DNA from: Acidobacteriota bacterium
GTDB lineage: Bacteria; Acidobacteriota; Thermoanaerobaculia; Gp7-AA8
Length of the DNA: 5,784 nucleotides
Assembly (NCBI GenBank): GCA_003223695.1
Contig: QHVY01000035.1
Location: 1-5,784, forward strand
Direction of reading: 5' to 3'
A model generated the notes under the pieces. That model had not been told where the DNA came from. It saw only the letters and a list, made by a program, of their open reading frames with translations, and made no database searches. The translations under genes and the position numbers were made by a program. Of the stretch, positions 1-5,435 are shown one piece after another. Positions within the stretch are counted from its first letter, which is position 1, and every line of letters begins with the position of its first letter.

Positions 1-1
1 C

Positions 2-541
2 AGCACGCGCGCCATCACCACCTCGCGCATCGATCTGACGTGGAACGCGATCAACGGTGCGACGTATCAGGTCGACCGCGAATCTTCACTCGCCGGCGGG
101 TTCGTTCAGATCGCAATGCCGATGACCAATTCGTTTTCGGACACCGGCCTTCAGCCGACGACGGCGGCGTACATCTACCGCGTCCGCGCGGTGAATGGCG
201 CCGGCACATCTCCAAACAGCTCGCCGCGTCTTTCCACGACGGTCGTCTACACCGACAATGCTCTCGCCGCGGGAATCCTCATCAAGGCCATGCATCTCGC
301 CGAGTTGCGAAGCGCGGTGAACGCCGCCCGCGCACTCGCGGTTTTGGGCGCGGCAGGTTTCACCGACGCCGCCGCTCCTGGAACAATCGTCAAGGCGGTC
401 CACATCGCCGAACTGCGCACGGCGCTCGATGATGCGCTCTCGAAGTTGAGTTTTTCTACGGGCGGCTACACCAATGGGGCGCTGAACGGCGTCGTGATCA
501 AAGCCGTCCACTTCCAGGAGTTGCGCGATCGAATGGAGTAG
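2..541 (+). CDS. FN3-domain surface/secreted protein, C-terminal fragment with 36-residue repeats
   Basis: The gene is open from the left edge and ends at TAG 539-541, so only the last 179 residues are visible. The first about 80 residues look like a fibronectin type III module: the patterns IDLTWNAINGATYQVDRES, then FSDTGLQPTTAAYIYRVRAVN and GAGTSPNSS are the usual strand B/C, E and F/G segments. After this comes a repeat with core I/V-K-A-M/V-H-x-x-E-L-R. Its three copies start at 281, 389 and 497, exactly 108 nt (36 residues) apart, each preceded by a Y/F-T-D/N turn and a Gly. The third copy is cut short by the stop codon. FN3 plus a C-terminal repeat suggests an exported protein whose tail serves attachment or sorting; this is inference. 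The catalytic or main domain lies outside the window, so the overall function cannot be named. Confidence 0.85.
   Translation, partial: STRAITTSRIDLTWNAINGATYQVDRESSLAGGFVQIAMPMTNSFSDTGLQPTTAAYIYRVRAVNGAGTSPNSSPRLSTTVVYTDNALAAGILIKAMHLAELRSAVNAARALAVLGAAGFTDAAAPGTIVKAVHIAELRTALDDALSKLSFSTGGYTNGALNGVVIKAVHFQELRDRME
248..541 (+). repeat. Protein-level tandem repeat, 36-residue period, IKAxHxxELR core
   Basis: The cores are IKAMHLAELR at 281-310, VKAVHIAELR at 389-418 and IKAVHFQELR at 497-526. The period is 108 nt both times. Linkers share a YTDNALAAG / FTDAAAPG / YTNGALNG segment just before each core. The DNA has drifted (different synonymous codons for K, H and E) while the core residues hold, so the repeat looks old and under selection rather than a recent duplication. 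Similar IKAxHxxELR tails are familiar to me from large secreted acidobacterial proteins, but I cannot name a domain family. Confidence 0.75.
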
Positions 542-608
542 CCTTTGCCCAGCAGTGGGATCTGCGAATGCAGGGGCCGAGGAGAAGAGCCGCCTTCGGC
601 TGTCCCTG

Positions 609-669
609 TGTAGGGCACGATTGCATCGTGCCGATCTTCGGGTTCGGCACGGCGCCGCCGTGCTCTACA
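609..669. repeat. REPIN-like double hairpin, copy 1
   Basis: The outer arms are TGTAGGGCACG (609-619) and CGTGCTCTACA (659-669), complementary at 10 of 11 positions. Inside are two hairpins. The first is GGCACGAT-TGC-ATCGTGCC (614-632). The second is GGCACGGC-GCC-GCCGTGC (646-663), close to the reverse complement of the same unit. A 13-nt spacer (633-645) separates them. It aligns base for base, without gaps, to the copy at 5659-5719. Two inverted short palindromes flanking a spacer is the layout of REPINs, non-autonomous elements moved by RAYT transposases in other bacteria; that link is inference here. Confidence 0.8.
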
Positions 670-714
670 CGTATTGAGGATGTAAGCAAATTCACCCTTC
701 GAACGTACTAATTC

Positions 715-796
715 ATGATGCCTCGGAAGTCGTGTGTCGGCGCGCTGGCGATTCTGCTGTTCTCCACCACGCTTTCATCGACGCCTCGTCCCAAAT
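715..796 (+). other. Out-of-frame signal peptide of the following sulfatase-family gene
   Basis: ATGATG at 715-720 opens a frame reading MMPRKSCVGALAILLFSTTL then SSTPRPKSAE. This is a good export signal: basic Arg/Lys at residues 4-5, a hydrophobic core of about 14 residues, then small polar residues. The catalytic domain, however, begins in the frame one base later (RPNVLLIVLD from 797). One base has been lost or gained between about 790 and 797, in the run CCCAAATCGGCC. Either the gene is broken, the base is a sequencing/assembly error, or a +1 ribosomal slip joins the two. A weak -10-like TACTAA lies at 706-711, and I see no Shine-Dalgarno sequence close to the ATG. Confidence 0.6.
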
Positions 797-2029
797 CGGC
801 CGAATGTTCTCCTCATCGTCCTGGACACGCTTCGCTACGACGCGACGACCAGGAACAACATGCCTTTTCTCGCGTCTCTTGTCTCTCGCGGCGTGGTCTT
901 CACGAACGCATACTCGACACACGACTTCACGCCGCCGTCGCATTTTTCGATGGTCACCGGACTTCGCGACGGGCTCGGCAGCGACGACGATCGCCTGGAG
1001 AACGGCGTGCCGTATCAGCTTCAGCGCGCCGGTTATGACACCTTCGCTACCGCGGCGAATGTTCTGATCTCGACAAGGCAGATGCCGACATTCCGCGGCT
1101 TCAGCGATTTCAAGGAGCCCGGCGATATCAACAGCGGCACCGTCGTCGACGCCGTCGAGGACATGACCGAGATCGATCTGCAACTGGCGATGTTGAATTG
1201 CCGTCCGACGCCGCACGCGCGCACGATGGTGTACTTCTCCGCCGACCGGTTGCTTCCGATGTTTCTCGAACAAATCCGGCACGCGCGTCCGCCGTATTTC
1301 GGTTTCGTCAATCTGGTCGACACCCACGAGCCATACATTCCCGATCCGAACGTTTACGCGCCTGAGCGCAACCTGCCGCCGGGTTTCAACGGCGACATCG
1401 TCGGCCGCCGCCTCAGCCCGGAGCTCTCGAATCCGGACTCGATCGCCGATCCCGCGCGGCGCACTTTTGTGAAATCCAAAATCGCTCAGGCAGGAGCAGC
1501 TTCACTGACGAGCATCGATCTTTCGCCCGTAGCGCTGACGATCTATCATCGTCGATATGACGAACTGGCGCGAGAAGCAGATGAAAGCCTGCGCGAGTTC
1601 TTCGACGCGGCGCAACGCGACGGACTCCTGAACAATACGATCGTGATCATCACGTCGGATCACGGCGAGTCGTTCGGCGAGGCGGGCCTGGTCACCCACA
1701 TGTTCCACGATCGCGGCGATTACGAGTCGACGCATCACGTACCGATGTTGTTCGTCCTTCCCTCGTCGCTGCACAGCACCACGCGGCTCGTTGACCGCCG
1801 AGTGTCGATCGCCAGTCTCGCGCCGACGATCTACGACATGGCCGGTCTCAACTGGAGCGCCTTCAAGACGCACTATCCCTCGTATGCTCGTTCGCTTTTT
1901 CCGCTCTTCGCAGAAGCACTGCCAAAATACACAGCGAGCGTGTTCGTCCCGAAGCCGGCAAAACAGGACCTGTCAGAGGCCGAACAAGAGCGGCAGAAGG
2001 CTCTCCGCACCCTCGGTTACGTGCACTGA
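734..2029 (+). CDS. Sulfatase / alkaline-phosphatase superfamily hydrolase (N-terminus frameshifted)
   Basis: The 431-residue reading starts at GTG 734, but this start is probably artificial: the first 20 residues are Arg/Cys-rich and unlike any exported N-terminus, while an excellent signal peptide lies one frame over at 715. Family marks are clear. RPNVLLIVLDTLRYD (residues 22-36) carries the first metal-binding Asp (D31). TPPSH (66-70) is the active-site nucleophile region. DTHEPY (196-201) supplies His199. TSDHGESFGE (307-316) holds the D-H metal pair (309-310), with H322 after it and HVPMLF at 335-340. The C-terminal LRTLGYV is a common tail in this family. The position that is Cys or Ser in formylglycine sulfatases (C/S-x-P-S-R) is Thr66 here, as in phosphodiesterase or phosphoglycerol-transferase members, so sulfate ester hydrolysis should not be assumed. 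Likely periplasmic or exported. Separated from the next gene by 35 nt. Confidence 0.85.
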   Translation: MSARWRFCCSPPRFHRRLVPNRPNVLLIVLDTLRYDATTRNNMPFLASLVSRGVVFTNAYSTHDFTPPSHFSMVTGLRDGLGSDDDRLENGVPYQLQRAGYDTFATAANVLISTRQMPTFRGFSDFKEPGDINSGTVVDAVEDMTEIDLQLAMLNCRPTPHARTMVYFSADRLLPMFLEQIRHARPPYFGFVNLVDTHEPYIPDPNVYAPERNLPPGFNGDIVGRRLSPELSNPDSIADPARRTFVKSKIAQAGAASLTSIDLSPVALTIYHRRYDELAREADESLREFFDAAQRDGLLNNTIVIITSDHGESFGEAGLVTHMFHDRGDYESTHHVPMLFVLPSSLHSTTRLVDRRVSIASLAPTIYDMAGLNWSAFKTHYPSYARSLFPLFAEALPKYTASVFVPKPAKQDLSEAEQERQKALRTLGYVH

Positions 2030-2049
2030 GGGGGGCGTGCATCCGGCAG

Positions 2050-2055
2050 TAAAAT
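2050..2055 (+). promoter_or_regulatory. Candidate -10 hexamer for the four-gene operon
   Basis: TAAAAT ends 9 nt before the ATG at 2065. A start of transcription about 7 nt downstream would fall within a few bases of the ATG, and no Shine-Dalgarno sequence is present, so the rodZ-like message may be leaderless. No convincing -35 lies 17 nt upstream (TGAGGG at 2027-2032). It sits in the only gap before the tightly packed genes. Confidence 0.4.
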
Positions 2056-2064
2056 AGTCTCCCA

Positions 2065-2883
2065 ATGCCGGACCACGACCCCCAGCTTTACGCGGAGCTC
2101 GCGTCCTTTGGTGAGGAACTTCGACGCGAACGGGAGATCCGCGGCATCTCGCTCAAGGAGATCGCCGACGCGACGAAAATCAGCAAGCGATTTCTCGAGG
2201 CCATCGAGCGCAACGACCACCGCACATTGCCCGCTCCGGTGTTCACCCGCGGGTTCATCCGCGAGTACGCGCGATATTTGGGCCTGAACTGCGACGAAAT
2301 CGTCAACCGCTACAACTACGCTGCTGCCGGTGACGATCGGATCGAAAAGTCGCCGCATCTCGAACGCCTCGCGCATCGCGAGCCGCCGGACAAGAAAGGC
2401 ATCCCTCCTCCGTACGCGCGCATCGATCGCAACGTTTACGTTCTGCTGCTCATCGTCGCCGCGCTCGTGGTGGCGACGTACATGGCGATCCGCCACAAAC
2501 GCGCAATTGCGCAGGCGTCAGGAATCGAATCAGCGATTGCGCAGCCGCGTCGTGGAGCGGCGGTCCCGCGTGGCGGGACCACCGCCGGCGGGCTAAAGCC
2601 CGCCGCTACACAAAACGCCGAGCCGATGCGCATGACGATCGATGTCGATGATGACTCGTGGATCAGACTCGACGCAGACGGCAAAGAGGTCATCAACGAT
2701 CGGCTCCGGCGAGGAGAACATCGCTCCGTGCAGGCGATGGATTCATTTCACTTCCGAACGATCGGGAACGCCGGCGGAGTGAAGCTGGCCCTGAACGATG
2801 TTCCTCTTCCGCCGCTCGGCCGCGACGGCGAGGTCGTTCACGATCGCATCTTCGGACGCAGCGATCTGCGAAAAAGCGAATGA
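2065..2883 (+). CDS. rodZ: RodZ-like protein: cytoplasmic HTH, transmembrane helix, DUF4115
   Basis: 272 residues. An Xre/RodZ-type helix-turn-helix covers about residues 14-84: the stretch LRREREIRGISLKEIADATK, then ISKRFLEAIE, the PVFTRGFIREYARYLGL signature, and a closing acidic helix. A hydrophobic segment VYVLLLIVAALVVATYMAI (124-142) is the single membrane span, preceded by basic residues, so the HTH is cytoplasmic. The C-terminal DUF4115 domain (about 187-260) shows the family pattern: a SWIRLDADGKEV strand pair, GEHRSV, FHFRTIGNAGGVKL, LND and PLG-RDGEV. In well-studied bacteria RodZ couples MreB to the cell-wall elongation machine; no mre genes are in view, so the role in shape is inferred from architecture alone. 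The linker residues 163-182 are encoded by a palindromic repeat inserted in the gene. The stop overlaps the next start by 4 nt. Confidence 0.85.
   Translation: MPDHDPQLYAELASFGEELRREREIRGISLKEIADATKISKRFLEAIERNDHRTLPAPVFTRGFIREYARYLGLNCDEIVNRYNYAAAGDDRIEKSPHLERLAHREPPDKKGIPPPYARIDRNVYVLLLIVAALVVATYMAIRHKRAIAQASGIESAIAQPRRGAAVPRGGTTAGGLKPAATQNAEPMRMTIDVDDDSWIRLDADGKEVINDRLRRGEHRSVQAMDSFHFRTIGNAGGVKLALNDVPLPPLGRDGEVVHDRIFGRSDLRKSE
2552..2611. repeat. REPIN-like double hairpin inside the rodZ-like coding frame, copy 3
   Basis: The outer arms are GTGGAGCGGCGG (2552-2563) and CCGCCGCTACAC (2600-2611), complementary at 11 of 12 positions. Inside are GGTCCCGC-GTG-GCGGGACC (2562-2580, perfect 8-bp stem) and GGCGGGCT-AA-AGCCCGCC (2587-2604). 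The termini match those of the other two elements (TGTAG...CTACA, with one G for T on the left), but the inner hairpin sequence is different, so this is a second subfamily. It is read as residues about 163-182, rich in Gly, Ala, Pro and Arg, between the membrane helix and DUF4115, and does not stop the frame. Confidence 0.75.
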
Positions 2884-3959
2884 GCAGCGCCACTCCGCAG
2901 GAACTGACAGCAGCGGCGGTCATTCAGCGCTTGGAGGCAGGCGAGTATCCGCGCGACGTGGTGATCACGCTCGCGCGTGGATTCCTTCCGCTGCCGCAGG
3001 AAGACCTCATCGCCGTGCTCGCGTATCTGGCCGGATCCGAAGATGCGGAGATCAACCAGCTCGCGCACGAGTCGCTGAAAGAAATCCCCGTCAGAATCGT
3101 CCTCGCATTTGCGGCAAACGAGCGTTCATCGCCCGATCATCTGGCCTTCCTCACGCGCGCCACTGAAGATTTGGCGATCCTGGAGATGCTGATCCGCAAT
3201 CGATCGTTGCCCGACGAATCGCTGGTCGATCTCGCCGGTCATGCCGATCCGATCGTGCAGGAAATCATCGTCATCAATCAGGCCCGCATCATCAAGGCGC
3301 CTCAAATTCTCGACGCCTTGATGGAGAATCCGCGGCTCGCGCCCGACGTTCGGCGTCGCGCGCTGGAGACGCGCGAAGAATTCTTCGACAAAAAGGCACG
3401 CCTGGAGAAGCTCGCCGAAGAGGAGGTCGCCGAGTTTTTGCCCAACGATGAAATCGCCGACTTGCTGGCGAAAGCAGAGGCAGATGTGACGCCGGCCGCA
3501 CCTCCTCCCGATCTGAGCGAGGTGGAGAAGGAGGATCCGGCGAAGCAGTCGGTGTTTACGCAGATTTTGAACATGTCTGTCGGCGAAAAGGTGCAGATGG
3601 CTTTCAAAGGCGGAAAGACGTGGCGCACCATCCTCATTCGCGATCGGAACAAGCTCGTTTGCAGCGCGGTGATGCGCAACCCACGCATGAGCGAAAGCGA
3701 AGCGGAGCAGATCGCCGGAATGCGCAACGTCGACGATGAAGTGCTCCGGCTCATTTCCACGCGGCGAGACTGGATGTCGAAATACAACATCGTCACTGCA
3801 CTGGCGCGCAATCCGAAGGTGCCTATCGGAGTTGTCGTCCCGTTGATCAATCGTTTAACCTTACGAGATTTGAAGATGCTGAAGGACGACAAGGGGGTCA
3901 GCGAGGTCGTCCGGGCGACGTCTCGCAAGCTGTTTACTCTGCGGAGCAAGAAATCCTGA
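2880..3959 (+). CDS. HEAT-like helical repeat protein of unknown function (DUF2336-like)
   Basis: 359 residues from ATG 2880, which overlaps the preceding stop as ATGA; this start is preferred to an in-frame ATG at 2658, which would run 222 nt into the rodZ-like domain. The protein is soluble, with no signal or membrane span, and nearly all helical. Short two-helix units are marked by an N-P/R-[RK]-[hydrophobic] turn: RNRSLPDESL (106-115), ENPRLAPDV (149-157), RNPRMSESEAEQIA (266-279) and RNPKVPIGVV (310-319). A charged, Pro/Ala-rich hinge (about 165-225, LEKLAEEEVAE, TPAAPPPDLSEVEKEDP) divides it into two halves. The C-terminal half, with EKVQMAFKGGKTWRTILIRD and RNKLV, RNVDDEVLRLIS and RRDWM, resembles a widespread uncharacterised family in Acidobacteriota and Myxococcota. 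Such folds usually serve protein binding, so an adaptor role next to a phosphatase and a J-protein is a reasonable inference; no catalytic residues are visible. Confidence 0.85.
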   Translation: MSSATPQELTAAAVIQRLEAGEYPRDVVITLARGFLPLPQEDLIAVLAYLAGSEDAEINQLAHESLKEIPVRIVLAFAANERSSPDHLAFLTRATEDLAILEMLIRNRSLPDESLVDLAGHADPIVQEIIVINQARIIKAPQILDALMENPRLAPDVRRRALETREEFFDKKARLEKLAEEEVAEFLPNDEIADLLAKAEADVTPAAPPPDLSEVEKEDPAKQSVFTQILNMSVGEKVQMAFKGGKTWRTILIRDRNKLVCSAVMRNPRMSESEAEQIAGMRNVDDEVLRLISTRRDWMSKYNIVTALARNPKVPIGVVVPLINRLTLRDLKMLKDDKGVSEVVRATSRKLFTLRSKKS

Positions 3960-4592
3960 ATGAGAATTAACTATTACGAGGTCCTCGGCGTCCAGCGTTC
4001 CGCGTCCGAGGACGAGATCCGTGACACGTTCCGAAAGCTGGTGCGGGAGAATCACCCCGATCGGTACAAAGGACCGGACAAGGCCGGCGCTGAAAGAAAG
4101 TTTCAGGCGCTAACCGAGGCCGTCAACGTGCTCACGAATCCGGCGCGCAGGAAGCAGCATGACGCCGAGCTGAGCGCCGGGATCAGCAAGACGTCGGCTG
4201 ACTTCGGGGCAGTGGCAAAGGTTTATCTCGCGAAGGGCGTGAAGGCTTTCAAAGAAGGCGACGTGCGTGCGGCCTATGAGAACTTCGACATGGCCGTGAA
4301 GCACAATCCGAACGACGCGAAAGCATTTCACTACCTCGCTCTCGCGGCCAGCCGCATTCCGGCGTATGCGCGTCAGGCCGTGCAGGCCATCGAAAGCGCC
4401 GTGCAGCGCGAGCCGGTCAACGCGATTTATCTCAAAGATGCGGGCCTCATCTGCAAGCGCGCCGGCCTCAACGCCAAGGCGGAGCGTTACCTCACTGAAG
4501 CGCTGAAATGGGATCCAACCAGCCTGGAGATTCAGAATGCGCTCGCGGACCTGCGACAAGGGAAGGGAGCTGCAGCCCAGAAGAAGGGCTGA
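3960..4592 (+). CDS. J-domain protein with C-terminal TPR repeats
   Basis: 210 residues. The ATG follows the previous TGA with no gap; GGAG at 3943-3946 is a distant possible ribosome site, so translation is probably coupled. Residues 4-70 are a J domain: NYYEVLGVQRSASEDEIRD, then FRKLVRENHPDRY with the HPD tripeptide at 32-34 that stimulates DnaK ATPase, and a final FQALTEAVNVLTNPARRKQHD helix. There is no Gly/Phe stretch, zinc finger or DnaJ C-terminal substrate domain, so it is a type III J-protein. Residues about 86-200 hold three TPR-type helical pairs (VYLAKGVKAFKEGDVRAAYE; AFHYLALAA...; YLKDAGLICKRAGLNAKAER with a YLTEALKWDP closing helix). Expected role: bring DnaK to a client or complex through the TPRs. 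The clients may be the operon partners, but that is inference. Confidence 0.92.
   Translation: MRINYYEVLGVQRSASEDEIRDTFRKLVRENHPDRYKGPDKAGAERKFQALTEAVNVLTNPARRKQHDAELSAGISKTSADFGAVAKVYLAKGVKAFKEGDVRAAYENFDMAVKHNPNDAKAFHYLALAASRIPAYARQAVQAIESAVQREPVNAIYLKDAGLICKRAGLNAKAERYLTEALKWDPTSLEIQNALADLRQGKGAAAQKKG
4583..4588 (+). promoter_or_regulatory. Ribosome binding site of the PP2C gene
   Basis: GAAGGG lies 10 nt before ATG 4599 and overlaps the last codons of the J-domain gene. It is the best Shine-Dalgarno match at any start in this window. It supports 4599 as the start and translation as part of the preceding message. Confidence 0.5.
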
Positions 4593-4598
4593 TCAGGG

Positions 4599-5357
4599 AT
4601 GCAGGTGAAGTCATTCGGGCTTACCCATGTTGGGCGGCAACGGCAACACAACGAGGACTCTTTTCTCGTTGAGGACAAAGCCCGTCTCTACCTCGTCGCC
4701 GACGGCATGGGTGGGCACGCGGCGGGAGAGATCGCCTCGCGCATTGCCGTCGACTCGATCTCCGAGTTCATCCTGCACAGCAAAGAAGACGACGGGACGT
4801 GGCCGCACGCATACGACGAGCACTATCGCCGGTCCACGAACAAGCTCATGGCGGCGGTGCGAATGGCAAACACGCGGGTTCTTGAAGCGATGCGCAAGGA
4901 TGCGCGACTGCGCGGCATGGGAACTACCGTGGTCGCGTGCCTCGCTGACGCCGACACGATGTCGTTCGCGCACGTCGGCGACTCGCGCGCGTATCTCATT
5001 CGCGAAGGGCAGCTTTCACGAATTACGAACGACCATTCGTGGGTCTTCGAGCAGGTTCAAGCCGGCATGCTGACCGAGGCCGAAGCGGAGAAACATCCAT
5101 TACGAAATGTGATCACCCGCGCCCTCGGCGGCGCGCTATCGGTAAATCCCGACGCTGCTGAAGTGGAAGTGCGGAGTGGCGACGTTTATTTGCTCTGCTC
5201 CGATGGACTCACTGGCATGGTTCCGGAAGATGAAATCCTTCGCGTCGTGACGGAAAACGAGGACGACCTGACCGCCGCCTGTCAGAAGCTGATCGACACG
5301 GCGAACGAACGCGGCGGACTCGATAACATCACCGCTATTTTGGTGAAGGCGTTGTGA
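4599..5357 (+). CDS. PP2C-family Ser/Thr protein phosphatase (PrpC/Stp type)
   Basis: 252 residues, the normal length of a bacterial single-domain PP2C. It removes phosphate from Ser/Thr residues using two metal ions and usually opposes Hanks-type kinases. All motifs are present: the Arg/His-rich start with R13-Q-R-Q-H-N-E-D20 (metal Asp), the VADGMGGH core (33-40) with the second metal Asp35, RGMGTT (105-110), FAHVGDSRAYL (123-133), the ITNDHS segment (142-147), LLCSDGLTG (198-206) with the metal Asp202, and GGLDNITAILV (239-249) with metal Asp242. A slightly longer loop (about 61-82, Asp/His/Tyr-rich) sits after the DGMGG helix. No membrane span, so cytosolic. It begins 6 nt after the J-domain gene and is the last gene of the run; no kinase is in view, so the partner is elsewhere. 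Confidence 0.95.
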   Translation: MQVKSFGLTHVGRQRQHNEDSFLVEDKARLYLVADGMGGHAAGEIASRIAVDSISEFILHSKEDDGTWPHAYDEHYRRSTNKLMAAVRMANTRVLEAMRKDARLRGMGTTVVACLADADTMSFAHVGDSRAYLIREGQLSRITNDHSWVFEQVQAGMLTEAEAEKHPLRNVITRALGGALSVNPDAAEVEVRSGDVYLLCSDGLTGMVPEDEILRVVTENEDDLTAACQKLIDTANERGGLDNITAILVKAL

Positions 5358-5358
5358 G

Positions 5359-5432
5359 GTTGGCCGTTGGCTGTTGGCCGTTGGCCGAAGATGTTGCGGC
5401 GAACGGCCAACGGTGAACGGCGAACGGCGAAC
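5359..5432. repeat. Opposed arrays of a 7-bp unit (GTTGGCC x4, GGCGAAC-like x5)
   Basis: Right after the PP2C stop, GTTGGCC is repeated four times in tandem (5359-5386, with one T for C). After an 11-nt gap (5387-5397), five tandem units GGCGAAC, GGCCAAC, GGTGAAC, GGCGAAC, GGCGAAC follow (5398-5432). GGCCAAC is the exact reverse complement of GTTGGCC, so the two arrays can pair into a long hairpin of about 28 bp with mismatches. There is no T-tract, so a classic intrinsic terminator is not shown, though the hairpin may affect the end of the operon message. It ends 3 nt before the next ATG. Confidence 0.85.
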
Positions 5433-5435
5433 GAT

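Noticed and set aside
588..601. Intrinsic terminator after the FN3 gene (AGCCG-CCTT-CGGCT)
   Set aside because: The stem is only 5 bp and no T-run follows.
498..695. Minus-strand 65-codon ORF in the first intergenic region
   Set aside because: Much of it is a translation of the REPIN-like repeat, and it overlaps the end of the FN3 gene.
787..797. Programmed +1 frameshift joining signal peptide and sulfatase-family domain
   Set aside because: Only a CCC-A site is visible, with no stimulatory stop codon, internal Shine-Dalgarno or clear structure. A single-base indel or sequencing error is simpler.
2017..2496. Minus-strand ORF of 159 codons opposite the rodZ-like gene
   Set aside because: Rich in Arg, Asp and Val as expected for the complement of GC-rich coding DNA. 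No domain, no start signals, and the + strand gene is certain.
2658..2879. Longer version of the HEAT-like protein starting at ATG 2658
   Set aside because: It would overlap the DUF4115 domain of the rodZ-like gene by 222 nt and adds Arg/Ser-rich residues of out-of-frame type. ATG 2880 gives the usual 4-nt ATGA overlap and a normal N-terminus.
3302..3949. Minus-strand ORF of 215 codons opposite the HEAT-like gene
   Set aside because: Long only because the opposite strand is low in stop triplets; Ser/Arg-rich shadow without family motifs.
5359..5432. CRISPR-like array
   Set aside because: Units are 7 bp with no spacers between them and two opposite orientations; nothing resembles 24-40 bp repeats with unique spacers.
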